Assembly (NCBI GenBank): GCA_022758945.1
Contig: JAEMQE010000105.1
Span: 1-5,533, forward strand
Reading direction: 5' to 3'
Source of the DNA: Lentimicrobium sp.
Lineage (GTDB): Bacteria > Bacteroidota > Bacteroidia > Flavobacteriales > Flavobacteriaceae
DNA: 5,533 nt
Shown here: in pieces, positions 1 through 5,533 of the stretch
Layout of the letters: every line of letters begins with the position of its first letter
Position numbering within the stretch: the stretch's first letter is position 1
Notes under the pieces: generated by a model
What the model saw: only the letters and a program-made list of their open reading frames with translations
Databases searched by the model: none
Told to the model about the DNA's origin: nothing
Made by a program: the position numbers and the translations under genes

Positions 1-55
1 GAATAATTTAATAATAAAAAGAACAATCAATTAACTAAAATAGAATTTAACAATG

Positions 56-86
56 AAAACCAATTTAATAACAAAAACCAATTTAA
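56..86 (+). repeat. Short tandem duplication at the porin start
   Basis: The 13-base unit AAAACCAATTTAA occurs at 56-68 and again at 74-86, an 18-base period. Read from the upstream ATG it would encode KTNLIT then KTNLNM. An A-rich segment followed by ATG-AAAA occurs before both candidate starts (53 and 89), so the duplication seems to have copied start-site context. It most simply belongs to the leader of the gene starting at 89. Confidence 0.6.
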
Positions 87-88
87 AC

Positions 89-895
89 ATGAAAAAAATC
101 GTAATTATTTTAGCCTTAGTGCTAACGAGTACAATGACATTTGCACAAGATGCACCACCAGCTGCAGCACCAGTAGCAGACCCCCCTGCTAGTAAATTTA
201 CTGCATCAGTAGATGTGGTTTTTCCATATTTATGGAGAGGTATTTTACTGAATTCTGCCAGTAAAGTTGCCTTCCAACCATATGCATCATACGCAATTAC
301 AGATAAACTTACAGCTGGAGTTTGGGGAAGTACAAATTTTTCGAATGATGATAAAACATATAGCTTATCATACAATGAATTTGACTGGTATGTATCATAT
401 CAAGTAACTCCAATTGTGAAAGTAATGTTAAGCGATTATTATTATGATTATCCAACTGTAAGAGGAAGTTATTTCGATTATAGTAGCAATGGGACTCAAG
501 CACTTGATTTATCAGTTCTTTTAAATTTTGCTGATAAAGGAGTTCCTTTGGATTTTCAATGGAATACATTGATCGGAGGAAATGATTACAACAGTAGTGG
601 AAATAGAAATTTTTCATCTTATACTGAAGCAGGATACACTCATTCAATAGCAAGTGTTGGACTTGATTTAAGAGTATTTGCTGGAGCTGTTGTAAACGAA
701 AGTAATTATTATGTAACTCCAGGATTTAAATTTACAAATGTTGGTTTAAATATTGCTAAATCAATAAAAATTTCTGATAGTTACAGCATTCCTGTTTTTG
801 TGAGATACACTTATAATGAAAATGGAAACTACAATACTAGTGGAGATTTGAAAAAGAATTTTATTTCTGGAGGTATGACATTTACTATCAAATAA
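89..895 (+). CDS. TorF/Gcw_chp-like putative outer-membrane porin
   Basis: Encodes a 268-aa exported protein, probably an outer-membrane beta-barrel. From the ATG at 89 it begins with a compact signal peptide (MKKIVIILALVLTSTMTFAQ), then an Ala/Pro-rich linker of about 14 residues, then alternating aromatic/polar strands to a C-terminal strand ending GGMTFTIK. The stretch SVDVVFPYLWRGI, followed by a PYASY strand and a TAGVWGS strand, recalls the N-terminus of TorF family putative porins (conserved family Gcw_chp, function unknown). An in-frame ATG at 53 would add 12 residues. I prefer 89 because the signal peptide then has normal length and because the extra codons consist of a short duplicated sequence. 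The gene ends in a non-aromatic residue, unlike the classical barrel C-terminus. Only 88 bases precede the start in the window and no Bacteroidota promoter motif is visible there, so the promoter may lie outside. Export and barrel are well supported; family assignment is moderate; any transported substrate is unknown. Confidence 0.82.
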   Translation: MKKIVIILALVLTSTMTFAQDAPPAAAPVADPPASKFTASVDVVFPYLWRGILLNSASKVAFQPYASYAITDKLTAGVWGSTNFSNDDKTYSLSYNEFDWYVSYQVTPIVKVMLSDYYYDYPTVRGSYFDYSSNGTQALDLSVLLNFADKGVPLDFQWNTLIGGNDYNSSGNRNFSSYTEAGYTHSIASVGLDLRVFAGAVVNESNYYVTPGFKFTNVGLNIAKSIKISDSYSIPVFVRYTYNENGNYNTSGDLKKNFISGGMTFTIK

Positions 896-913
896 TATTA
901 AAAACTTTTTTTT

Positions 914-950
914 CTGCCAAGATACTTCTTTGTGTTTTGGCAGTTTTTTT
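914..950 (+). terminator. Rho-independent terminator of the porin gene
   Basis: CTGCCAA (914-920) pairs with TTGGCAG (937-943). The stem extends inward through five more pairs, two of them G-U, to a six-base loop at 926-931, and is followed directly by seven T (944-950). It starts 18 bases after the TAA stop at 893-895. The bases left of the stem are T, not A, so it should act only on plus-strand transcription. Confidence 0.85.
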
Positions 951-956
951 GTAAAC

Positions 957-993
957 AAAAATGGCTTTTTGAAAGAACAAAAAGCCATTTTTT
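957..993. terminator. Bidirectional terminator between convergent genes
   Basis: A perfect 14-bp stem (957-970 with 979-992; core ATGGC/GCCAT) encloses an eight-base loop. It is flanked by an A run on the left and a T run on the right, so on either strand the hairpin ends in U-rich RNA. It lies 21 bases beyond the stop codon of the amidase gene on the minus strand and just behind the first terminator of the porin on the plus strand. It probably ends the minus-strand rimO operon and backs up the porin terminator. Confidence 0.85.
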
Positions 994-1014
994 ATGGTAA
1001 CTCTTTAAAGGAAA

Positions 1015-1929
1015 CTATTGTTTCATATAAATATTATAAATAGTATTGATCGTTTTCTCATCTAAAACACTATCAACTTCAGTCTGAATATAATGAAGTT
1101 TGAAGGCTGAAATAGCGGAATTTAAATTTTTTGTATTGTAACCAATAATTCGCAAAGCTTGCTCTACATTGAAATTGGCTGGAGCAGGTTGTAACACTTC
1201 ATCCGGCCAAATACCAAAGCCATTCAATGCAAGAAGTTTCCAGGGAAATAATTTGCTAGGATCTGTTTTTCGGCTTGGAGCAATGTCTGAATGTCCAATA
1301 ATGTTTTGGGTAGGGATGTTGTAATCTTTTTTTAGTTTTGCAAGTAAAGCTAATAAACTGGTAATTTGTTTGTCTGAAAAAGGTTCAAAACCATTATTAT
1401 CTAATTCTATTCCTATAGAGGCTGAATTAATATCGGTATTTCTTCCCCAAATTGCACTGCCACCATGCCAAGCTCGAAGATAGTCATTCACCATTTGAAC
1501 TACTCTGCCATCATCAGCAATTACATAATGAGCACTTACCTGAGTTTTTGTAATTGTGAAGGTTTTTAATGTTTGCGCTAGAGAATCTTGAGCAGTATGA
1601 TGAATAATAATAAAATTTGGTTTTCTAAGATTAAAATTTACGGTACTTATCCATTCAGTACTAATTCCGTTTTGTAAAGCAATTGGAGCTTTTATAGACA
1701 AAGTATCTTTGTAAAGTATTAAAGGGTCAATTGGCGCAGGTTCACTTGGCAATATGGTAGTGCTACTGGTTTCCAACTTTGCCGGTTCCATATTTGAAAT
1801 CGTTTTTTTATAATTATGAAGCTGTTCTTTATATGACTTTTCGCTTGCTTTATAAGGATTTGTCGAACAGGAAGTCATGATAATTGCTATTATCAGGAAA
1901 TAAAAAAAAGATGTTGAGAAATTTTTCAT
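1015..1929 (-). CDS. AmiD-like lipoprotein N-acetylmuramoyl-L-alanine amidase
   Basis: A 304-aa zinc amidase of the Amidase_2 (AmpD/AmiD) family, expected to cut the bond between MurNAc and L-Ala in peptidoglycan or its fragments. Residues 1-20 form a lipoprotein signal peptide with the lipobox MTSC, so Cys21 should be lipidated. The following residues lack the acidic surface-export signal described for Bacteroidota lipoproteins, so I infer the periplasmic side. Residues 22-95 are a low-complexity linker. The catalytic domain covers about 103-235: His110 in FIIIHH, His213 in GHSDIAP and Asp223 in RKTDP match the zinc ligands; Glu175 (GIELDNNG) and Lys221 match the catalytic pair. A C-terminal part (about 255-303, with GYN, AFKLHY and LDEKT) resembles the PG_binding_1-like domain of E. 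coli AmiD, which has the same lipoprotein-amidase-binding-domain order. It is the last gene of the rimO operon, 36 bp behind its neighbour. All key residues are present; enzyme family is near certain, exact substrate inferred. Confidence 0.93.
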   Translation of the reverse strand: MKNFSTSFFYFLIIAIIMTSCSTNPYKASEKSYKEQLHNYKKTISNMEPAKLETSSTTILPSEPAPIDPLILYKDTLSIKAPIALQNGISTEWISTVNFNLRKPNFIIIHHTAQDSLAQTLKTFTITKTQVSAHYVIADDGRVVQMVNDYLRAWHGGSAIWGRNTDINSASIGIELDNNGFEPFSDKQITSLLALLAKLKKDYNIPTQNIIGHSDIAPSRKTDPSKLFPWKLLALNGFGIWPDEVLQPAPANFNVEQALRIIGYNTKNLNSAISAFKLHYIQTEVDSVLDEKTINTIYNIYMKQ

Positions 1930-1965
1930 GCTGTTTGATCGTAGGTTAAGTTTCTGAAAAAGGAA

Positions 1966-2451
1966 TTATTTCTTTTTTTCTTTAGATTTCGACTTTTTAG
2001 GATTTTTTCTTTCTTCTTTAAAAGCAAGGTATTTTTCTTTTTGATCTTTATTTAAAAAGTTCATTATCTGCCTATCTGTATTTTCTGAAAGAGCCTGAAA
2101 ATCTTTCATTTGTTCGTCTTGAGTAGAATCTTGTTTTAGAATTCTGCCTTGTGTATTAATGCTTTCAATAAGAACATTTGATATTGCAATTACTTGAAGC
2201 TCGTCAAGTTCGACAGCAGGTTTCATATCCTCCATTACTTTGGCAACGGTTACTTCTGCAGGGATCTCTTTTGGTTTTTCAGGTTCACTTCTTTGGTTCA
2301 TTCCGCCCATTTGGTTCATTCCTCCACCACTTCCATATCCATTTCCTCCATAACCTCCTCCTCCGTAACCACTATTTCCATATTGAGCAGAAATTGTAGT
2401 AATGGATAATAGTATAAATAGGCTTGCTAAAAATGTTTTTGTCGTTTTCAT
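1966..2451 (-). CDS. Secreted Gly/Tyr-rich small protein, Spy/LTXXQ-like
   Basis: A 161-aa protein of unknown function. Residues 1-22 are a signal peptide (FLASLFILLSITTISA, cleavage likely before or after Gln23). Residues 24-52 are a low-complexity stretch of Gly, Tyr, Asn and Met made of imperfect YGGGG / YGGNG units ending MNQMGGMNQ. After a Pro/Glu/Lys linker (54-66), residues 67-147 look mainly helical and charged: ELDELQVIAISNVL and, near the end, FLNKDQKEKYLAFKEE. The latter is like the L-x-x-x-Q-x-x-x-[YF] pattern of periplasmic Spy/CpxP (LTXXQ) proteins. The tail (148-161) is nearly all Lys with Ser, Pro and Glu. It lies between rimO (24 bp upstream) and the amidase gene (36 bp downstream), so it is probably co-transcribed. 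A periplasmic chaperone-like or metal-responsive role is possible from the LTXXQ resemblance, but that is inference. No catalytic motif or Cys is visible. Confidence 0.85.
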   Translation of the reverse strand: MKTTKTFLASLFILLSITTISAQYGNSGYGGGGYGGNGYGSGGGMNQMGGMNQRSEPEKPKEIPAEVTVAKVMEDMKPAVELDELQVIAISNVLIESINTQGRILKQDSTQDEQMKDFQALSENTDRQIMNFLNKDQKEKYLAFKEERKNPKKSKSKEKKK

Positions 2452-2475
2452 ATTTAGTATTTTAAAATTGTAAAT

Positions 2476-3777
2476 TTAAGCAGGTTCTGCGAATAAATCA
2501 AATTCAGTTGCATCAGTAATTTTCACCATAACAAATTCTCCAGTTTTTACATAATGTTTTGAAGCGTCGATAAGTACTTCATTGTCAACATCAGGACTAT
2601 CAAATTCAGTTCTTCCCACAAAATGCTCGCCTTCTTTTCTGTCTATAATGCAACGAAAGGTTTTGCCGATTTTTTCTTGGTTTAAATCCCAAGAAATTTG
2701 CGATTGAATTTCCATAATTTCGTTGGCACGATCTTGTTTCACGTTTTCAGGAACATCATCGACCAAAACGAATGCACCTGTGTTTTCTTCATGAGAATAA
2801 GTAAAACAGCCCAAACGTTCGAACTTCATTTCCTGAACCCAATCTCTCAAGATTTCAAAATCTTCCTGAGTTTCTCCAGGATAACCAACAATTAATGTTG
2901 TTCTAATGGTCATTCCGGGAACAGCTTTGCGAAATTCTTGTAATAATTTGGTCGTTTTTTCTTTGGTCGTTCCGCGTTTCATCGATTTCAAAATAGAATC
3001 TGAAATGTGTTGCAACGGAATATCGATATAATTACAAATCTTTGGTTCGCGTTTCATAATTTCTAAAACATCCATCGGGAAACCGGTAGGGAAGGCGTAA
3101 TGCAAACGAATCCACTCAATGCCTTCGACTTTTACCAAAGCTTCTAATAATTCCCCAAGATTTCTCTTTTTGTAAATATCCAAACCGTAATAAGTCAAAT
3201 CCTGCGCAATCAAAATCAATTCTTTTACACCGTTTTTTGCCAAACCTTCAGCTTCTTTAACCAACTTTTCTATAGTTTGCGAAACATGTTTTCCTCGCAT
3301 TAATGGAATCGCACAAAAACTACACGGTCTGTCACAGCCTTCGGCAATTTTTAAATACGCATAGTTTTTTGGAGTTGTAGTCAAACGTTCTCCGAGTAAT
3401 TCGTGTTTATAATCGGCTCCCAAAGCTTTTAGCAATGCGGGTAATTCGGTAGTGCCAAAGAATTGGTCCACATTTGGGATTTCTTTTTCTAAATCAGGTC
3501 TGTAACGTTCGGATAAACATCCGGTCACAAAAACTTTATCAACTAAACCGCGTTCTTTTTTGTCGGCATATTCCAGAATCATATTTACTGATTCTGCCTT
3601 GGCATTATCTATGAATCCACAAGTATTGATAACAACAATGTTACCTTCTTCTTCGTGAACTACATCTTTTCCGCTGGCTTTTAATTGTCCCATCAGCACT
3701 TCGCTGTCGTACACATTTTTGGAACACCCAAGAGTGATTACATTGATTCTATTCTTTTTTAAGGACTTGGTTCTCAT
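2476..3777 (-). CDS. rimO: Ribosomal protein S12 methylthiotransferase RimO
   Basis: A 433-aa cytoplasmic radical-SAM methylthiotransferase that adds a methylthio group to the beta carbon of a conserved Asp of ribosomal protein S12. All three domains are visible. The N-terminal MTTase domain (about 11-125) carries Cys18 (TLGCSKN), Cys53 (NTCGFI) and Cys87 (VTGCLSERY), which bind one [4Fe-4S] cluster. The radical-SAM domain (about 134-365) has the Cys148-x3-Cys152-x2-Cys155 motif (GCDRPCSFC) for the second cluster and SAM, plus VGYPGET. A C-terminal TRAM domain (about 366-433) contains GRTEFDSPDVDNEV. The NTCGFID-x-AKAES sequence marks RimO rather than the tRNA enzyme MiaB. Length is normal for RimO and no key residue is missing. 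It is the first gene of a probable three-gene operon; a Bacteroidota-type promoter lies about 33 bases upstream of the ATG. The start is chosen at the only ATG that keeps the short basic leader MRTKSLKKNR, typical of flavobacterial RimO. Confidence 0.98.
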   Translation of the reverse strand: MRTKSLKKNRINVITLGCSKNVYDSEVLMGQLKASGKDVVHEEEGNIVVINTCGFIDNAKAESVNMILEYADKKERGLVDKVFVTGCLSERYRPDLEKEIPNVDQFFGTTELPALLKALGADYKHELLGERLTTTPKNYAYLKIAEGCDRPCSFCAIPLMRGKHVSQTIEKLVKEAEGLAKNGVKELILIAQDLTYYGLDIYKKRNLGELLEALVKVEGIEWIRLHYAFPTGFPMDVLEIMKREPKICNYIDIPLQHISDSILKSMKRGTTKEKTTKLLQEFRKAVPGMTIRTTLIVGYPGETQEDFEILRDWVQEMKFERLGCFTYSHEENTGAFVLVDDVPENVKQDRANEIMEIQSQISWDLNQEKIGKTFRCIIDRKEGEHFVGRTEFDSPDVDNEVLIDASKHYVKTGEFVMVKITDATEFDLFAEPA

Positions 3778-3786
3778 ATATTTATA

Positions 3787-3804
3787 TTCCCGATATTTTG
3801 GGAA
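3787..3804. repeat. Small inverted repeat in the rimO leader
   Basis: TTCCC (3787-3791) and GGGAA (3800-3804) form a 5-bp inverted repeat with an eight-base A/T-rich spacer. It lies between the predicted transcription start and the rimO start codon. It could be a small RNA hairpin or a protein-binding site; it has no T run and is too short to be a terminator. Its function is unknown and it may be chance. Confidence 0.3.
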
Positions 3805-3809
3805 GTTGG

Positions 3810-3842
3810 CAAAATTACGATTTTTATTTTTAGGAGTACAAA
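3810..3842 (-). promoter_or_regulatory. Candidate Bacteroidota sigma-A promoter for the rimO operon
   Basis: Read on the minus strand, TAATTTTG (3817-3810) fits the -7 consensus TAnnTTTG exactly, and TTTG (3842-3839) fits the -33 element, with 21 bases between them, close to the usual spacing in Bacteroides and Flavobacterium. Transcription would start near 3806, giving a leader of about 30 bases before the rimO ATG. It sits after the terminator of the upstream gene, where a promoter is expected. No similar motif is seen in the two short gaps inside the operon. Confidence 0.6.
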
Positions 3843-3871
3843 TCTTTGTTTACTTATGAACTTTTGAAATT

Positions 3872-3904
3872 AAAAAACCACTTCAATAAATGAAATGGTT
3901 TTTT
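3872..3904 (-). terminator. Rho-independent terminator of the FadL-like gene
   Basis: AAAAAACCA (3872-3880) pairs with TGGTTTTTT (3896-3904). After one mismatch the stem continues with TTCA/TGAA to a five-base loop at 3886-3890. On the minus strand it begins 23 bases after the TAG stop at 3930-3928 and ends in six T. It separates the outer-membrane protein gene from the rimO promoter just downstream. The A and T runs make it symmetrical, but no plus-strand gene needs it here. Confidence 0.8.
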
Positions 3905-3927
3905 CTTAGAATTTATTATCTAAAAGG

Positions 3928-5430
3928 CTACATCTCAAACAACAAAGTCATCGAGAAGTTATTATTTGTAGTATTGATTCTGGCTCCATCAGTAAATCCT
4001 TGGTTAAAAAAGGGTTGTTGTGAATTTCTTTGAGCATTAGTATATGAAAAATCCAATTTGAACATACCAAAATTATATCCTAAACCTCCTGAAAAAGAGT
4101 TTAAATCGCCAATGGTTGTTCCGTTCTTGTATGGACTTTCTTCAAAACGATAGCCACCTCTAAGGCTCCATTCCTTGATTTTATATTCACCACCTAGTCG
4201 CAATTCTCCTGAAGTAGCTAGAGTATTACTCATTTCGTTGTTAACTTCTCTATAATAAGGATCATTTTCTGGTCTAAATTGAGTGTTACCATAATCTTTT
4301 ATAGAGTAATCAATGCTTATTAATCCAGTTTTCCCAAAGACATATGCAAAACTTCCTGTAATCTTACCAGGAGTATCTAATTCGTAGGGAGCATAATAAT
4401 TGATAATATTTGGATCGACTACATCTGGTGGCAATTCATTGATAGTATTGGCGCTCACAGCAACTAGTTTTTGTGAGAACTCATCACTCAAATTATACCA
4501 TACCGGCGAATCATAAGCCAACCCTAAACGGATTTCATTAGTGATTTTCCCAATAACTCCTACTTGAAATGAAAATCCCGTGCCATAGGTGTGTAAGTTA
4601 TTGTCAAAACGTAAATTTTTTACGGTGTAATCGGTGCTTAAAGGGTTGTTATTGAATTCATAAAAACTTGTGGACTGTGTGAAATCTGTGAAATGAGAAT
4701 TTAAGTTGATACCGATAAACAATTTATCTTTATATGAAGTGGCAGCATTAAATGATAATTTCCCGTTATATCCATTAGAATAAATGCTGTTTTCCTGATG
4801 GTAATTGCCTCCGGATGTTACGTTTGAGGTGTATTGCATGTTATTTGGAAGATTAGTAACAGGATTGATAACATACCCTTGGTAACCCAAATAAGCTTGT
4901 TGTCCACCGTGATCTAATTCGCTATAAGATGAATTTTGCAAAACATCTAGCGGAACTCCATTAGCATAATTAACAAAATATTTTGCTATAGAATTAGTTG
5001 GGTTTGTTCCGGCAGAAAACACTGAATTGTCAAAATTATTCATGTTTTCATAGTTTATCGCAGTCGAAAACTTTTTCCAATCGCTAGCTGGATTTTGGTT
5101 TCTAAAAACAAAAACGCCACCGGTCTGATTCATATCAAAAGAACTATCAGAGGCTGAAGTGTTAGTTCCAAAATAATTTGAATCATTTTTTGTATTGAAA
5201 GTACTTAAAGTTATTGTGATTTGATTATTTGCAAAAACGGCAGAACCTGCAGGATTTACATTTATGGATGATAAATCGCCGCCAAGTGCTCCAAAAGCAC
5301 CACCCATAGCTCTAAAACGAGCCGTTCCGTTTAAGTTATCTTGCGCATAACGCATGGCATCAGAGATTTCTTGTGATTGAGCAACACTAAAAGTGAAACC
5401 AGCAAATAAAAGGAATATATAATTTTTCAT
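3928..5430 (-). CDS. OmpP1/FadL-family outer-membrane transport protein
   Basis: A 500-aa outer-membrane protein of the OmpP1/FadL/TodX family, whose characterised members carry hydrophobic compounds such as long-chain fatty acids or toluene across the outer membrane; relatives in flavobacteria are sometimes labelled hemin receptor. Residues 1-20 are a signal peptide (FLLFAGFTFSVAQSQ). The mature N-terminus has the family hallmark: ARFRAMGGAFGALGGD followed by SSINVNPAGSAVF, with the NPAG motif at 59-62, which in FadL belongs to the plug. The rest consists of alternating strands rich in Tyr, Asn, Ser and Gly, such as GELRLGGEYKIKEWSLRGGYRF and SGGLGYNFGMFKLDFSYT, ending in a barrel-type strand FSMTLLFEM. 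Length is somewhat above E. coli FadL. A 49-base A/T-rich gap separates it from the upstream partial gene, with neither terminator nor TAnnTTTG motif, so the two may be co-transcribed. The family is secure; the substrate cannot be read from the sequence. Confidence 0.92.
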   Translation of the reverse strand: MKNYIFLLFAGFTFSVAQSQEISDAMRYAQDNLNGTARFRAMGGAFGALGGDLSSINVNPAGSAVFANNQITITLSTFNTKNDSNYFGTNTSASDSSFDMNQTGGVFVFRNQNPASDWKKFSTAINYENMNNFDNSVFSAGTNPTNSIAKYFVNYANGVPLDVLQNSSYSELDHGGQQAYLGYQGYVINPVTNLPNNMQYTSNVTSGGNYHQENSIYSNGYNGKLSFNAATSYKDKLFIGINLNSHFTDFTQSTSFYEFNNNPLSTDYTVKNLRFDNNLHTYGTGFSFQVGVIGKITNEIRLGLAYDSPVWYNLSDEFSQKLVAVSANTINELPPDVVDPNIINYYAPYELDTPGKITGSFAYVFGKTGLISIDYSIKDYGNTQFRPENDPYYREVNNEMSNTLATSGELRLGGEYKIKEWSLRGGYRFEESPYKNGTTIGDLNSFSGGLGYNFGMFKLDFSYTNAQRNSQQPFFNQGFTDGARINTTNNNFSMTLLFEM

Positions 5431-5479
5431 CTTTTTTCAATTAAGGTTTTATATTTTTTTTACAAAAACGGAAAAATAA

Positions 5480-5533
5480 TTATCTTCTTCCACCTCCGCC
5501 ACCTCCGCCAGATGATCTTCCGCCACCTCCGCC
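5480..5533 (-). CDS. C-terminal end of a Gly-rich protein (partial)
   Basis: An open minus-strand frame enters from the right edge and ends at TAA (5482-5480). Its last 17 residues are GGGGGRSSGGGGGGGRR. The DNA repeats a Gly-codon triplet pattern (GGC-GGA-GGT). A Gly/Ser-rich C-terminal tail is typical of TPM-domain (YgcG-type) membrane proteins, and Gly/Arg tails occur in RNA-binding proteins; seventeen residues cannot decide between these or others. It precedes the FadL-like gene by 49 bases in the same direction. That it is coding is inferred from the codon-periodic repeat, a stop in frame and the tight same-strand spacing. Confidence 0.6.
   Translation of the reverse strand, partial: GGGGGRSSGGGGGGGRR

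Noticed and set aside
31..653. Two open frames on the minus strand (31-375 and 309-653) opposite the porin gene
   Set aside because: They lie antisense to a gene with a clear signal peptide and barrel strands, have no recognisable domain, and look like shadows of its low-GC codons.
761..988. Minus-strand frame covering the porin end and both terminators
   Set aside because: It reads straight through two hairpin terminators and its Lys/Phe-rich content comes from A and T runs.
1957..1977. Possible hairpin AAAAAG/CTTTTT between the small protein gene and the amidase gene
   Set aside because: The stem is six pairs, five of them A-T, and overlaps the stop codon; it is far weaker than the three clear terminators and probably does not end transcription.
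2296..2382. Gly/Tyr codon repeats considered as a DNA tandem-repeat or CRISPR-like element
   Set aside because: The units are imperfect, short and keep the reading frame, so they are explained as protein low complexity.
2178..2409. Two overlapping plus-strand frames opposite the Gly/Tyr-rich gene
   Set aside because: Their His/Leu/Phe/Ser-rich composition is the complement of the Gly-rich and charged codons of the minus-strand gene, which has a proper signal peptide and operon position.
2698..2895. Plus-strand frame inside rimO
   Set aside because: It is antisense to the highly conserved radical-SAM and linker region of rimO and has no features of its own.
5431..5479. Search for a promoter before the FadL-like gene
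   Set aside because: The gap is A/T-rich but contains no TAnnTTTG element on the minus strand, so no promoter is called.

Overview
The window looks like ordinary chromosomal DNA of a flavobacterium (Bacteroidota, probably Flavobacterium or a close relative). The signs are low GC, A-rich leaders with no Shine-Dalgarno sequence, a TTTG / TAnnTTTG promoter of the Bacteroidota type, a RimO of flavobacterial character and a FadL-type porin of the kind common in this group. These are judgements from recognition of the sequence, not from a search.

Layout, left to right. A plus-strand gene (89-895) encodes a small outer-membrane beta-barrel resembling the TorF/Gcw_chp putative porins. It ends at two consecutive hairpin terminators (914-950 and 957-993) that separate it from convergent minus-strand genes. 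Those are read right to left as a likely operon of three: rimO (3777-2476), a secreted Gly/Tyr-rich small protein with a Spy/LTXXQ-like helical part (2451-1966), and an AmiD-like lipoprotein N-acetylmuramoyl-L-alanine amidase (1929-1015). The internal gaps are only 24 and 36 bp and no convincing terminator lies between the genes. A candidate promoter for the operon is at 3842-3810. To the right, a 500-aa OmpP1/FadL-family outer-membrane protein (5430-3928) ends at its own hairpin terminator (3904-3872). It is preceded by the last 17 codons of another minus-strand gene with a Gly/Arg/Ser-rich C-terminus (5480-5533, cut by the window edge).

How they fit together: four of the five complete genes encode envelope proteins (two outer-membrane barrels, one lipoprotein enzyme acting on peptidoglycan, one exported small protein). 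RimO, which modifies ribosomal protein S12, is the only cytoplasmic one, and its link to the two downstream envelope genes is probably co-transcription rather than a shared pathway. I see no tRNA, rRNA, CRISPR, insertion sequence, phage gene or defence system, and no broken gene. The least understood items are the small Gly/Tyr-rich protein and the truncated Gly-rich protein at the right edge.
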